DNA of 64,000 bases from Leptodactylus fallax (GCA_947044405.1 CAMRHE010000067.1:6391501-6455500), one strand, 5' to 3'; counted from the stretch's first letter, positions 22,011 to 33,230 are shown. Notes: generated by a model not told the origin, from the sequence alone. A program made the numbers and translations.

Positions 22011-22245
22011 CTTAAAGAGGACCTTTCACATCCTCATCAATGTGCGGTATTATATACTGCTAGAAAGCCAACAGTGTGCTGAATTCCCGTTATGTGCCCC
22101 AGTGCTGGAGAAATTGGTGCCGTTAATTTCGGCACTGATATCTCCCCACTGTCAGAAGGGCGGGTCTTACAGCTCAGCGTTATATGAACTGAAACAGAAA
22201 ATAGTAGAGTTGTAGAGTTTATACAGAGTACATAGTTAAAGGGGT
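22011..22245. mobile_element. MITE fragment, TTAAAGAGGACCTTTCAC family
   Basis: It starts CTTAAAGAGGACCTTTCACATCC, followed by TATATACTGCTAGAAAGCC, CAGTGTGCTGAATTC and GAAGGGCGGGTCTTACAGCTCAG. The expected mirror end is missing. A new TTAAAGGGGTTGTCTAATTC start lies at about 22237, so a second element was probably inserted or joined there. Confidence 0.65.
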
Positions 22246-22379
22246 TGTCTAATTCAAGCAAAAATAAGGCCTTGAAATTGACCCATGTTGTTATTAACAT
22301 ATGCATATATGAGGTAGAGCTATTCCCTAAAATGCCCTAGGGAGAGATTAGGTCTGAATTCCGCAAATAAACTGCTACC

Positions 22380-23150
22380 TATAATCTTGGAATGTGGAGT
22401 CTAAGGCTCTCCTGATGTCTTCACCAGAGCCCGCTACAAGGCAGGATGGATTTGGCTGCTTGGGTCCCAGGTCACAAAGCCAAGACAAGTATAAGACAAC
22501 AGGTGCGCTTGCAGATACAAAGAATGAAATCAGTTACCTTAAGGAGAACTAAGAGAGTAATAAAGAAGCTGAGGTTGTACCAGGAGATAATGGAGTCTTC
22601 AAAACAAGTATCAGAAAAGAGTCAGAGTGGAAGCCAAAGTCAAATCCAAGAAGTCAAAACAGTATCCAAATCAGAAGTCAAGAGGGTTAACCAGGAGAAC
22701 AAACTAGAATTCAGAACCAGGCGATCAGTAGTAATCAAGTCTTCTGAAGTAAAGAAGGGAGCCCAACTGCACAAGACAATCACAGGCACATGACTGAACT
22801 TCATCAAGGTGTAAATACTCCATCTTAACTCTTAAATGGAAGATGATGCAGATCTCTGATTGGGTATGACAGCCTGACAGGCTTTGCAGATCCAAGCAGA
22901 GTTTGTTTGGTGGTCATGGAAACATTAAGACAGTAACTGCAAACAGAAGCTAGTATGCTGGGATTCCTGACACATGTGCGTTCTCCAGACTGGGACATGT
23001 TATTCCTCCTTGCCACTTGTGTACAGGTCCCTGCAGTTATTGGCTGCAGTGGTAACCTGAACTGAAACAAAATGTCACCACCTCTGGCACCTCTGGTCCA
23101 GCAAGGACTGACAATGATGGCTTTCCACCATGGTTTTAGGAACAATCTTA
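22380..23150. repeat. Unclassified interspersed repeat containing a 115-codon frame
   Basis: CTTCACCAGAGCCCGCTACAAGGCAGGATGGATTTGGCTGC and the AAGTCAA.AGTATCC.AATCAGAAGTCAA... stretch resemble repeats I associate with frog genomes. The plus frame 22446-22793 is rich in Lys, Ser, Gln and Val with short recurring QS/KV strings. It has no domain and is best seen as a chance frame in this AAGTCA-rich repeat. Confidence 0.5.
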
Positions 23151-23244
23151 ATTGTTAGTCTATACATTTTAAACTTCATAAAAAAAATAATAAATAATAG
23201 TGCCAGATAGGGACCATTAATAATAGCAGAAACATACATTTGTG

Positions 23245-24135
23245 GTCAGAAACCAATAATGCAATATATAAATGATCATCATTTTCTGGATAAGCAAATC
23301 AGTCTTAAAGTGCATTGGGGCGGGGCCTGATTTGTTATGTCTACCTACAGACAGCCACAATTGCTCCTGCTCTCCTCTGAAGCTGCCACCCAATGCTGCC
23401 CATTTAGCCACAATTAACATTTTCATCCTCTGCCTGCATTATGGCTGCCTGTAGGCAAATCAACTTAATCAGGCCCCGCCCCTAGTGCACTTGCAGACTA
23501 ATTTTCATATAAAAAGGTGATTATATCTGCATTGCCTCATTGGTTTGTGGCCACAAAGGTATATCTCTACTCATATTAAAGACCCCTACACTGCACTATT
23601 ATTGGTTTGGGAGGCAGTTTCGACCTGACAGATGCCATTTAATTGTTCATAAGATCACATTTATGTAGTATAGCTTGTACAACAACTTCTACTAGGAAAA
23701 TTAGTCAGCCATTCAACTGGCTGAAAATCTACTCGTGCCCTTGTGTTTCTTTTGTTGTTCTGCACATCCAACATGTGCAAAATTTTACAGGATCTTTGAA
23801 TTCAATACAATTGACTATTGTAGATATGGAGGTAATGTATTAGAGAAAGGTTATATCAGTCATCCACTTCACTAATGTATCTATACTTTTTTCCGCAAGC
23901 TGCATCAGCTTTTCAGAGGCAAAGTCAACCTTCAGATGCTTTTCTTATGCCTCTTTTTGTAACCCTTATTAGAATGGTATACAGTATTGGGCAGTGCCAT
24001 TGTCCAATTCCGATTGTTTGTTAGATGTGTAAAAGGTGATATTAAGAAAATGTGTTATGGTAAAAGAAGCATAAGAATAAGAGATGAGTTCAGATCTTTC
24101 TGGTATGACTGTGACATTTAGACACGGCTGCAGTG
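23245..24135. repeat. Segmental duplication, copy A
   Basis: Colinear with 25254-26925 over many blocks: AACCAATAA.GCAATA...AAATGATCAT, AAAGTGCATTGGGG, ATTTTCATCCTCTGCCTGCATTATGGCTG, TTGCCTCATTGGTTTGTGGCCACAAAGGTAT, TTTTACAGGATCTTTGAATTC, GCATCAGCTTTTCAGAGGCAAAGTCAACCTTCAGA and ATTAAGAAAATGTGTTATGGTA. It lacks the roughly 760 bases present in copy B between the two ATATT strings. Divergence is clear, so the duplication is not recent. Function unknown. Confidence 0.9.
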
Positions 24136-24179
24136 GTAATCTGAACCCAGGATAACCCGTTTTTGGCACAGAGGCAGGG

Positions 24180-24395
24180 AAAGATGAAAAAAACAAAAAA
24201 AGCATACGCACCTGTCCCTGGTGCTCTGGTGCCTCCCATCATGGTCCGGTTCTTCTGCTCCAGGATCTTGTCCCTGTCTCAGGAAAGGACACAGGACATC
24301 ACAGGTGACATGTGTGAGTGATGTCATGGTTCCTTTACTTAGGCCACTGTTTGATGACTTGCTGTTTCTGCCATACACTAGATATAGGCACAGTT
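24180..24395. repeat. MITE interior related to 18726-19170
   Basis: CACCTGTCCCTGGTGCTCTGGTGCCTCCC, GGTTCTTCTGCTCC and the later TGATGTCATGG...TTAGGCC repeat the motif order of the AGGGGTTGTCC element at 18.8 kb. Terminal TTAA ends are not preserved. Confidence 0.6.
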
Positions 24396-24635
24396 TAGGA
24401 GCCATTCACATGGAAGAAAGTGAACCAGAATTGTAGGGGGACTTCGGCTTCAAATTCCTCTTCACTTTCCAGCCCTTCCAGGTTTTCCACTGTAGTTTTA
24501 TTCACTGACTAGACACCGCTTAGCAGGGTTCTCATTCCACGGGTTAATCCACAGAAAGATCGGGCAGGGCGCTTCTTTTTTACGCTTCAGTCTCTGTCTC
24601 CCATTGGATACAGATTCTGTGTGAACTTATCCTAA
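24396..24635. mobile_element. MITE, same family as 16145-16515, copy 2
   Basis: GGAGCCATTCACATGGAAGAAAGTGAACCAG, TTCAAATTCCTCTTCACTTTCCAGCCC, GACTAGACACCGC and CAGATTCTGTGTGAACTTATCC follow the same order as the copy at 16.2 kb. GTTCACAC-type ends mirror each other. Confidence 0.6.
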
Positions 24636-25253
24636 GGCTAATAATACGTACAGTACGTACACTGATATACTGTATGACTGATGTCATTGGCAGCAGCCTG
24701 TGCTGACATGTAGATACATTATGCCTTGCTTGGGTGCACTGCACCTAGTAATCTCTATTGGACCATCTGATGGTAACACAAGTCAGAGGTCAGTGCATGA
24801 CTGGTCAGTGGTCACTATAGAGAGGACTACAGGTTGTTGTGTCCATGGACAACTGAGCTCAAACATAGAAGATAACAGTCTAGGCACGATAACTCAAGAC
24901 AGGACTATTTTCTGCAATACATTAATGTTAACCATTGTTTCATTTACCCATTTACTATACATTTAGGTACAATCTTAGTTGTATTGCAGTCTATGGGACT
25001 TTCGCTATTGAGGCTGGTTCCAGCTTTCATAGTAACAAGACAGCTCCAGGAATCTCGCTGCTCCAGGGATCTCGCTGTCCTACACTGATAAAGGTACAGG
25101 GCTGGAGAGGAATGGGGTCCTGGATTGCAATGTAGCATTAGCCCTGGGTCTGCCCCATACAATACAGTAGAGACCCGGTAGCTATAGCGGCACAGCGGCT
25201 GCCATCTTTAAAGAACTAACATCCACTGAAATAGTACAGCGGATGTTAGGTCA

Positions 25254-26925
25254 CCATAAACCAATAACACAATACAGAAATGATCATCTTTATAGATATG
25301 CAAATTATCCTTAAAGTGCATTGGGGGTGGAGCCTTATTTGATATATTTGCCTACAGTGCTGCTGCTCTCTTCTGAACCTGTCTCCCAATGCTGCCCCTT
25401 TAGCCACGATTGACATTTTCATCCTCTGCCTGCATTATGGCTGTCTGTAGGCAAATCTGGCAAATTAAGCCCCGCCCCTGGGGCACTTGCAGGCTTATTT
25501 TCATATCTATAGAAAGATGATTATTTCTGCATTGCCTCATTGGTTTGTGGCCACAAAGGTATGTTTCCGCTCCTATTAAAGACCCCTACACTGCACTATG
25601 ATTAGTTTGCGTTTGTATTTTTTGACCTTTAATTCTGCTAATTAAGTGTGTGCCAGATTTATGCAGTAGATTTTATGTCTACTAGAAATGAGTCAGCTGA
25701 CACCAAGTCATCAATGCCAATAAGAATGAATGCAAATATTTTATACATAAATCACATCTGTCCTTGTGTTTCCTTTGTTGTGAACATGCCGTACATCCAA
25801 TTCTGTGAAGTTTTACAGGATCTTTGAATTCGTTACAATTGACTATTGTAGATATAGAGGCAATGTATTAGAGAAAGGTTATTGTAGTCATTTGCTTCAC
25901 TAATGTATCCTATACGTTTCCCGCAAACTGCATCAGCTTTTCAGAGGCAAAGTCAACCTTCAGAACTTTTTCTTCTGCCTCTTTTTGTAAGTCTTACACA
26001 TTAGCACGGTATTCAGCGGTCCAATCGCTTTTGTTTGTTAGTTATGTAAAATCTGATATTTCACCAACAATGGAAACTGTATCGGCTTTTGTTGCGATTC
26101 TTCTATTCTTTTTTTGGACAGTTTCTTAGGACCCGCTCTATGGGTTTACAAGTTGGGGTATGGCTTGAATTAAAATGAGGCAAGGTCACAAGAACTTCGT
26201 CTGAGCCGAAGTAACATGAGGTTGTGGTAGGACGGGTCAAGGTCGTTGCGCCACCTATCAGGACAGAACAGCTGGAAGTTTTGATTCAAACACAAGATAA
26301 AATTGTTGCTCCCGCTGTGTGTCTTCTATACGAGAAGGAGAAGGGGCTGGCCAGCGTCTGTCAATAAAAAGAAAGAGGAGGACTGCTGGCGTCCTGCTTA
26401 GAAAGCTCAATACTGTTCATTGAAGCCGCCCAGCTGTGAAGTGTCCACTACTTTAGGTTTCTGTAGCTGAGAATTGATTTGAAGGTTTTTCTTTCCAGAA
26501 AGGTGAACAAAGTAACCATGAAAGCAATTCTTGTTGTTTGCAATTCCCACAAAACCGCACACTTCAATTTTCATTTATAAAGATTTTTTCTTTACCTTTT
26601 TGTATTGAGTTCAGAAAAGCGGGACAATGCAGCTTTGTTTTCTTGGAGTGGAAATACTGTAGCTGCCACTGAAATTGTCTTTTGCCACAAATGGAGAATT
26701 GTTAAAGGGCAGCGGCATGCTTCACAATGCTTTTCTTACAAGAATGACGGTTATATTCTTCTCACATGTCATTCTGGAAAGACTTCTCCAATTGTAGAAT
26801 ATTTCTTAAAGCATTTGGGTTAATGAAATATTAAGAAAATGTGTTATGGTACAAGAGGCATAAGAATAAGAGATTGATTCACATCTTTATGATATGATTG
26901 TACCATTCAGATACAGCACAATAAT
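25254..26925. repeat. Segmental duplication, copy B (longer)
   Basis: Partner of 23245-24135, about 2.0 kb downstream in direct orientation. It keeps a block (26063-26826) that copy A lacks. The blocks on either side match copy A in order, ending near GATTGATTCACATCTTTATGATATGATTG. Confidence 0.9.
26063..26826. other. Block present only in duplication copy B
   Basis: It is bounded by GATATT on the left and AAATATT on the right; in copy A a single GATATT joins the flanks. This looks like a deletion in copy A by short homology, or an insertion in B. The block has no inverted ends or target duplication of a known transposon and no MITE-like palindrome, which favours deletion in A. The 72-codon plus frame at 26605-26823 is unrecognised. 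Confidence 0.7.
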
Positions 26926-27177
26926 GATTCCATATTAATGTGATGACTAGGGGAGTCGACCACTGAGACCCTCAGCGATCACGAGAATGGGGGGCTATGG
27001 GTATATTCACACAGAGATTTTTGTCAGGCAGAAAAAGCTGATTTAGATTTTCGAAGAGCATCTTGATGTTTTTTTGCTTCTTGCTAATATAAGGGGAAGG
27101 GGAAAAAACGCAGTTTAAAAGCACGTGTAATTTTCATTGCATCTCCGTTCTAAGTCTGCAGCATTTGTGGATGAGAT

Positions 27178-27452
27178 TAAGGCTAAGGTCCCACGTAGTG
27201 AGCCACAGCTGAAAAACACTGCAGAAAAGACCGCGGCGGAAAAGAGTTTTCCTCTGCGTACTTTCTGCCTCTATTATACCTATACGGAAAACGAAAGCGT
27301 TTTTGAAATGGCAGCATTTCCGCTGCAGATTTTTTTCTGCAATGTGTGGATGGGATTAACCAGAATCCCATCCACTTTGCAGATACTTCAATACACAGCA
27401 TGTTTGGCCATGGTGTTTCTGCCTCGGCTTAAACGGTGTGTGTACACAACGT
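27178..27452. mobile_element. MITE, AAGGCTAAGGTCCCACGTAGTG...CTGCAG family
   Basis: Typical parts: CTAAGGTCCCACGTAGTG, CTGAAAAACACTGCAGAAAAGACCGCGGCGG, GCCTCTATTATACCTATACGG, ATTTTTTTCTGCAATGTGTGGATGGGATTA.CCAGAATCCCATCCACTTTGCAG (a strong internal hairpin) and a mirror end GTGTGTACACAACGTGAGCCCC. Related copies lie at about 30.3-30.66, 46.07-46.27, 52.18-52.34 and 60.46-60.88 kb. Confidence 0.75.
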
Positions 27453-27499
27453 GAGCCCCCACCTAAATGAAATCTCATTTACTTTGCTGGGACTGTAAA

Positions 27500-28290
27500 A
27501 TCAGTGTTTTTTTCCATTGCTTTTCCGCAAAGGCTCCATTCTGATGACTGAGGTGCAAAATGGCCGTGAAAACTTCCATTTCCACGTCTGTCTTGCACCT
27601 GATGAGCACCCGTTTTCATGGATCCCCCATGAGTGTATGGAGGGACCCCGGAAAAACGGCCAAAAATAGGACATGACCCATATTTTGACGGTCTGTAAGA
27701 ACGGATCATCAAAATAACGGTTATGTGAACAGCCCCCATTCACTGACATTGAATGTAATGCTGTCATGTGTCATCTGTTAAAAAAACGAAGATTGTGTGA
27801 CTGTAGCTACAGTGTGACCTCAGCCGAAAGCAGTTTTTTTCAGCTTTTTTATCTAGCACACAAGGTTCTGTTTCCTAAAACCTTTAAAAACTGCCTTGAA
27901 AAACGCTTAAGGCTGAGGTCACATGTTGTGGAAAAGCTGCTTTTTTTTAATGTAGATTTATTGTAGGCTTTCCTCTATATTTTCTATTCCTTTTCAAGCC
28001 ACTCTTGGCTTTGGTTAAAAAATGCAACAAAATCTGCAGCAAAAAACCCCCCCTGTTTTTCCGCAACTGGGGCCTCACCCTCAGTTTTTTCTGCCTCCTA
28101 ATGATTTCTATGAGAGTTTCAGGCAGAATCCACCTGAAGAAAGCTTCTTTTTTAACGCTACCGGAAACAAATGGAGGATTTGGGGGAATTCTCCCAATCT
28201 CCTGATTACTCGGGGTCCCATTGGTTAGACCACCAGAAATCAAACACTAATCCTGTGTCCTGTAGATAGGGGATACGTGCCTACTGGGGG
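27500..28290. repeat. Two or three MITE fragments in series
   Basis: 27510-27745 has TTCATGGATCCCCCATGAGTGTATGG (hairpin) and AAAAACGGCCAAAAATAGGACATGACCCATATTTTGACGG with AACAGCCCCCAT, one family. 27805-28080 has GTGTGACCTCAGCC...GGCTGAGGTCACATGTTGTGGAAAAGCTGC and GGGGCCTCACCCTCAG, related to 27178. Overlapping frames on both strands are by-products. Confidence 0.5.
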
Positions 28291-29070
28291 AAAACCCCTC
28301 TAAATACTATGATATATGATATTGATAGGTTTATTGTACCTTGAAAATGCCGAATATTGAGTCAATAACTATAGAACCAATAGGAAACATCAAAGGGTTT
28401 TCAATCGAACAGACCTAAAAACAGTAGCTTTATTGGCTTTAATGGCACACGCCCTGGGGCTTCCACCACCTTAAAAACTTAGGGGACCTCTACCACATAC
28501 CCTTCCAAAGCCTGTTCAGTGACACTTTCCAGTTGAGAATTGATGGATTGTTTCTAACAGCCATTTTGCATCCGTTTGTCCCTTTTTGATTGCCGATTGT
28601 TTTTGCATCCATTTTTAACGGACTGTTAATTTTATTGAATTTCATTATATTTCATTGATTTTTTTTTTCTCCCAAACCATTGATCCATTTTTAAAAGGCA
28701 ACTTGAATATCAATCCATTTTACTGTCTGACCATTTTTTGACCAGCTCTTTTTTAAGTCGATCAAAAAAGCAAATGTTTATGCACACAATGAGGATTGAC
28801 ATTGTAGCAAGCATGCGTTATATGTGGATTTTGCATTGTGGACTTCATCCCTATACATTGTAACAGTAAAATTTGCTGTGAAAATCTGGCACATTTCTGA
28901 CACTGAATAAGTATGCTATGGACTAGAAAATCCGTAGCATGCCTACTTTTGGTGCTCAAATTTTGTAGATACATATGAATGTACCAAAAAATTTGTAGCA
29001 AATTTACCAAAGTGGAGAAAATTTAGCTGACTTATCATTGCAGAACTTCTGTAGTACAAACATATTGCGG
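28291..29070. other. No gene recognised
   Basis: T-rich sequence with CCATTTTTAA and TGATCCATTTTTAAAAGG variants near 28550-28750 that look like decayed tandem or palindromic text. No exon or clear transposon ends. Confidence 0.35.
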
Positions 29071-29425
29071 GTTACCTCCCTAGTGTCTCACTTTTGGAGG
29101 GACAATCCCTATTTTTGACCCAAGTCCCTATTTCTGCCCTCTTTACTCCTTAACTTTCCTTCTTCTTGATATTGAAAATTTATGCGCATTTACAGTATGT
29201 GCTCCAGAATCTGGTTCCTAACTGTACATTACACCAAAATTTATATAATATGTCATCTTTTGGTGCATTTTAGACCTTAGACCTTGTCTATATTCAGATA
29301 TTGTTTGTGCTAATATTTTAATAAAAAAAAACTATTCAAGATTATAGATATGCAAATAAATTTGAGCCTATTACCCAGTAAACTTGAAGTGTCCCTCTTT
29401 GGCAATCCAAAAAGTTGGGAAGTAT
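29071..29425. mobile_element. DNA element with TACCTCCC / GTTGGGAAGTATGG ends
   Basis: Left TTACCTCCCTAGTGTCTC and TTTTGGAGGGACAATCCC; right AAGTGTCCCTCTTTGGCAATCCAAAAAGTTGGGAAGTATGG. The same end types bound the 30742-31349 element, so they are one superfamily. Confidence 0.65.
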
Positions 29426-30225
29426 GGTGTTCATGTCAGAAGATTACATACTAAGAGGTCTGTGAGCCGGAACTGACATAGTAAGTGACCTGACCCCTTC
29501 AATTGTGATCTAAGATGTTCTTAATTTGGAACGGCAGTGCACAAAAAGCTATTGACCAAAATGTTTCGATACCCAAGCATGAAAATCACTGCTTAAATGG
29601 CATAGATGTTCCTGGTTATTAACCACTTGCTGGACTTCAGCAATATCTCAAAGGGCATTTCTTACACCATTTTCTACATCCACAGAACCACACATCATAG
29701 GAACGGAACAATGAAAATAATGGCAGAACTGGTTCTGTCCCATGAATGGGGTCCATCTAGTTCCATCTTGGTACCCAACATTATTTGATGGAATCTGTGA
29801 AGAGTATCCAAAGTCTTCAAACATAGCTTGAGAAATGTGTTATTTAAAGGGGTATTCTGATCACTTAAAGTTATCCGCTATTCACTAGATTTCCCCCATG
29901 AATTGCATTGCAAAGGTTAAAATCCACAGCAATAATTGATGCCCTGAATTTTGGCTCAACTCTGGTGTACACTGTCAACATATGAAAAAGATTCAAGGGG
30001 TTGAACCTTAGCTTAGCATACTGCTAGTGGTTTGGACTTCCTGGGCCAGCGCTCCCTCTAAGGCTGGCCACATAGTTTAGGTTTTGGAATGTCGTCATGA
30101 GGCCATCTGATTGTTAAAGGGATTGTTGGTATGAAGGATCCCACTATCAACATTAACAACTAAGCTGCCCAATCAGGAGGCACTTTAGTAGTTAAATGAG
30201 AAAAAGAAGCGCAGTGAGTCAGCAC
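29426..30225. other. No gene; fragments of MITEs
   Basis: TTTAAAGGGGTATTCTGATCACTTAAAGTTATCC at about 29845 is the start of a TTAA-type MITE whose other end I cannot find. GGCTGGCCACATAGTTTAGG at 30063 is a start of another. The rest is unassigned. Confidence 0.4.
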
Positions 30226-30289
30226 AAGTTAACTGATGATCGAAAGTGACCAGTCATGTATAACATTGGTATTTTCGGCCAACAGCCAG

Positions 30290-30690
30290 CCAAAAATAAC
30301 CAGCATGGCTGATCAGGTTTCGGTAGATTAAAGCCATTTAAACCAAGGCAGTGTTTTACAGTACCTGCAAAGTGTATGAGATTCTGGCATACATTGATGA
30401 AAATTATACACAGTGGAAATACTGAGATTTCAAAAACTGTCACATTTTTGTAAATCACAGCATGTCAATTATACCTATGGAAACGCTGGCATTTTCCGTA
30501 TAGGTATTATAGGGACAGAAAGTCCACAGAGGAAAACTCTGCAGACTTTCTGTGAAAAGTGATGAAAAAAAAAACCGCAATGTGTGTCTGCCGCAGTCTT
30601 TTCCGCAGCGCTTTTTCACTGTGGTTCGTGACATGGGGCCTTAGCCTAAAACACCCTAAGGCTGAAGCCTCACATTGCGAAAAAGCTGCA
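30290..30690. repeat. MITE related to 27178-27452
   Basis: Contains AGTGTTTTACAGTACCTGCAAAG, CATGTCAATTATACCTATGGAAACGCTGG, TATAGGGACAGAAAGTCCACAGAGGAAAACTCTGCAGACTTTCTGTG and CGTGACATGGGGCCTTAGCC, then AAGGCTGAAGCCTCACATTGCG. The part 30440-30610 is nearly the same as 60580-60720. Confidence 0.7.
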
Positions 30691-30741
30691 TTTTGTTGTT
30701 ACAGATTTTGCAGCATTTTTCAATCTAAGTGAACAGTAATG

Positions 30742-31349
30742 CATACCTCCCAACCATCCCGGATTCAGTGGGGCAGTCCTCTCCGGACACAGATGAGTTG
30801 AATATAGCAGTGAAGCAGGACCCGTGAGGGGGACATTAAACTGGGGGGGGGGGGTCACATGAGGGGGACATTAAATTGTGGGGTCTCTAAACTGGGGGGT
30901 CAGATGAAGGGGACATTAGACTGTGGGGCCAGATGAGGGGGACATTAAACTGGGGGGTCAGAAGATTGTGACATTAAACTGGGGGGTCACACGAGGCGGA
31001 CATTAAACTGGGGGGTCTCTAAACTGTGGAGCCAGATGAGGGGGACATTAAACTGGGGGGTCAGAAGATTGTGACATTAAACTGGGGGGTCAAATGAGGG
31101 GGACATTAAACTGGGGGTCAGATGGAGAGGGATATTAAACTGGGGCAGATGGAGGGGGACTGTAAACTGTGGGAGCACCAGGAGGATGACATTGTAATGT
31201 GGGGGTGACTGTAAAGGCATTATACTGCGCAGGGGTACAAGAGAAATGGATGAGAATGGACGGAGTCAAGGTAGAAGTGGGTGGAGCTAAATTTTCCGCG
31301 GCGCGCACATTCTGTCCCTCTTTCTGTTCTTTGAAAGTTGGAAGGTATG
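30742..31349. mobile_element. DNA element (CATACCTCCCAAC...GTTGGAAGGTATG) carrying a minisatellite
   Basis: The ends CATACCTCCCAACC and GTTGGAAGGTATG are inverted partners. A 6-bp direct repeat GTAATG flanks it (30736-30741 and 31350-31355). Most of the interior is the G-rich array at 30828-31205; the outer parts (GTCCCGGAT-like left, TCTGTCCCTCTTTCTG right) are family sequence. Confidence 0.85.
30828..31205. repeat. G-rich minisatellite, unit GGGGGACATTAAACTGGGGGGTC...
   Basis: About twelve occurrences of GACATTA or a near variant, spaced mostly about 25-35 bases, each with runs of four to ten G. A higher-order pattern is visible: the series with GTCTCTAAACTG, then GCCAGATGAGGGGG, then AGAAGATTGTGACATTA appears twice. 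The plus strand could form G-quadruplexes. Confidence 0.9.
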
Positions 31350-31909
31350 GTAATGTACATGTATAATGTATCCCGCTAGTCCTTCAGGCCGGCAGCTTCT
31401 GCAGTCTCACCCAGTCAGGGTTCCTCTCCAATCCCAGTGTATGCTATCAATTTTGTGCAAAAGAAGACTGCTTACGGCGATCTGTTGCCCTACTTAGCAC
31501 CATAAGTCTTCTTTTGCACAAAATTCAAATAGAACGGGAAATACAAAGGAACCTTTTATACTTCTCTCTTCTGCTATATCCACACCCAGCTTTGGCTTAA
31601 AAAAAAGACACCACAAAATCTGCAACAAAAAATGCAGATTTTCCACAACACATGACCTTGGTCTTGCGTTTTTGACTGTCTCTGGCATAAAATGTGCCAA
31701 AATTTGCACATTTTTCAGACTGCGTAAGTTTATATAACTATTAGTAAATGTGCCCCAATGTGCCTGGTCTCCATGGACGGCATACCTCACATGGTAGATC
31801 CAACGCTAGTAATATTAGTATTACTCATTTTGTTGCTAGGAAAATAAAAGAAATGAGACAATGTTGCAGTATTCACAATACTCCACAGACAACGTAACCT
31901 TTATTCACA

Positions 31910-31915
31910 AATGAT
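31910..31915 (-). terminator. Candidate poly(A) signal on the minus strand
   Basis: GTGAATAAAGG on minus, followed within 10-20 bases by GTTACGTTGTCTGTGG, a GT-rich context typical of a cleavage region. It would serve the frame at 32140-32445 if that is real. Confidence 0.4.
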
Positions 31916-32139
31916 TTTTTTACAGAGGTAGAACAAAATACTTTGTATATCTTTTTTATGTACATATAAAGAGTCTAAAATATCTGTCTTAGCAGGTCAG
32001 AAAGTAGAGAACGAAGTGGTCCGTGACTAGATACAAGAGCATGCACAAATACACAAGTACAGCTTATTGTTTGCTGGTGTAACAATAGGAATTCAGATTT
32101 GTAATTATAAAATAGGAAAGGCTACAGTAAGTACCTGGC

Positions 32140-32445
32140 TTATGAAAGTGTGCGTCCTGTAACCAGCATGTTCGCTACATGCAAGCAGACCACCTTACTA
32201 TTAAAATAATCTCCCGTGGGAAGACAAGGCCAAGAGAGCGGACTCTGGTTGCTTACACAACTGTATGAAGCCATATTCTCCTCCTGTAAAGGAGCTTCGA
32301 AGAAGAGACTTAGGGTGCTGTTTGTAGCAACTGGAGCGTCCACTCTCCTGGCCAAGTCTCCTGCTATCACTTTAAACATATGGTGGGAGATGTGGACAGC
32401 ATGGACATTAGATGTATCCTTAGAACAATCTGAATCATCTGCCAT
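32140..32445 (-). CDS. Possible small gene or terminal exon, 101 codons, unrecognised
   Basis: From ATG at 32445 to TAA at 32140 the minus strand reads a mixed-composition protein without low complexity: it begins MADDSDCSKDTSNVH, includes one N-glycosylation-type NST, and ends VTGRTLS. An in-frame TAA lies six codons upstream of the Met, and a pyrimidine-containing tract ending CATAG precedes it, so a splice acceptor there is possible. A good AATAAA lies about 225 bases downstream (31910-31915). I do not recognise the product and see no transposon here. An overlapping plus-strand frame of 97 codons (32216-32509) weakens the case. It could be a lineage-specific gene, the last exon of a larger gene, or chance. 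Confidence 0.3.
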   Translation of the reverse strand: MADDSDCSKDTSNVHAVHISHHMFKVIAGDLARRVDAPVATNSTLSLFFEAPLQEENMASYSCVSNQSPLSWPCLPTGDYFNSKVVCLHVANMLVTGRTLS

Positions 32446-33060
32446 GACTGGTGCTATGGATTATGTGACAAATAAAGGAAAATTTGATAAAGTAAATTCA
32501 ACTTTGTAAGAGGGATGTACTTGGCGGACTAACCTCAATTCTTCAATGTAATTATGACATGAAGGAAGAATAAGAAGGAGCAATAAGTATATAAATGGGA
32601 AGTGACTGCCACAGTCCAACCATTCATCGCAATGAGTCCTGACTCTGTTTTTGCGATTTTCTATACAGATTAGAGATTAAAATGATTGTCAAAAACTCTG
32701 TAAAATAACGTTTGCTATATGATGTGGGTTTGTAGAAAAAGATAGATCTTCCGAGATATATATTGTAATGGGTCTGTCGAGGTACTAAATATAGAAAACA
32801 AACATAAATTTCGGCTCCCATTGTGGTGCTAGATGACTGTATACATATAGAGAGAAGATTGTAAACCTCAGGCCAGGTCAGGTTCTGTTGCTATGTCCCA
32901 TGTGTAGAGGAGACTAGCACAAGCTCTGCCTTCACTCACTCACATTATAAACCCCACTGGAGATGCAGAGGCTTTCTCCAAGGTAGTTAACCTATAGGGA
33001 ATTATTTCTTACATCTTATTTCCTCATTATTTAAAGTGTAACTAAACTTTCATATTGTCA
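32446..33060. other. No gene recognised
   Basis: Apparently unique sequence upstream of the minus-strand frame. No exon seen; no transposon ends. Confidence 0.35.
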
Positions 33061-33061
33061 T

Positions 33062-33230
33062 AGTGACTAGGGATGACAAACTGGTTTGTAACAAACCAGT
33101 TTCCTTACAAATTTTCCAAAAATTTCAGTGTTGGCCAAAACCGAGATTTTTCGGGTTCAGCAGTCACAAATTATTGTTAACTTCGCGAGTATTCGTGAAA
33201 TGAATCTTGTGAGGTTCACTCATCACTAAT
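33062..33230. mobile_element. MITE, CTAGGGATGA...TCATCACTA family
   Basis: Left GTGACTAGGGATGACAAACTGG and right GAGGTTCACTCATCACTAATAGTGAC are inverted partners, with CTGGTTTGTAACAAACCAG as a local hairpin next to the left end. Confidence 0.7.

Noticed and set aside
22446..22793. 115-codon basic frame considered as a small gene
   Set aside because: It is composed of recurring AAGTCA-type text in an interspersed repeat and shows no domain.
27500..27770. Two overlapping minus-strand frames of 86 and 88 codons
   Set aside because: They fall in a MITE with a strong internal hairpin and have no recognisable domain.
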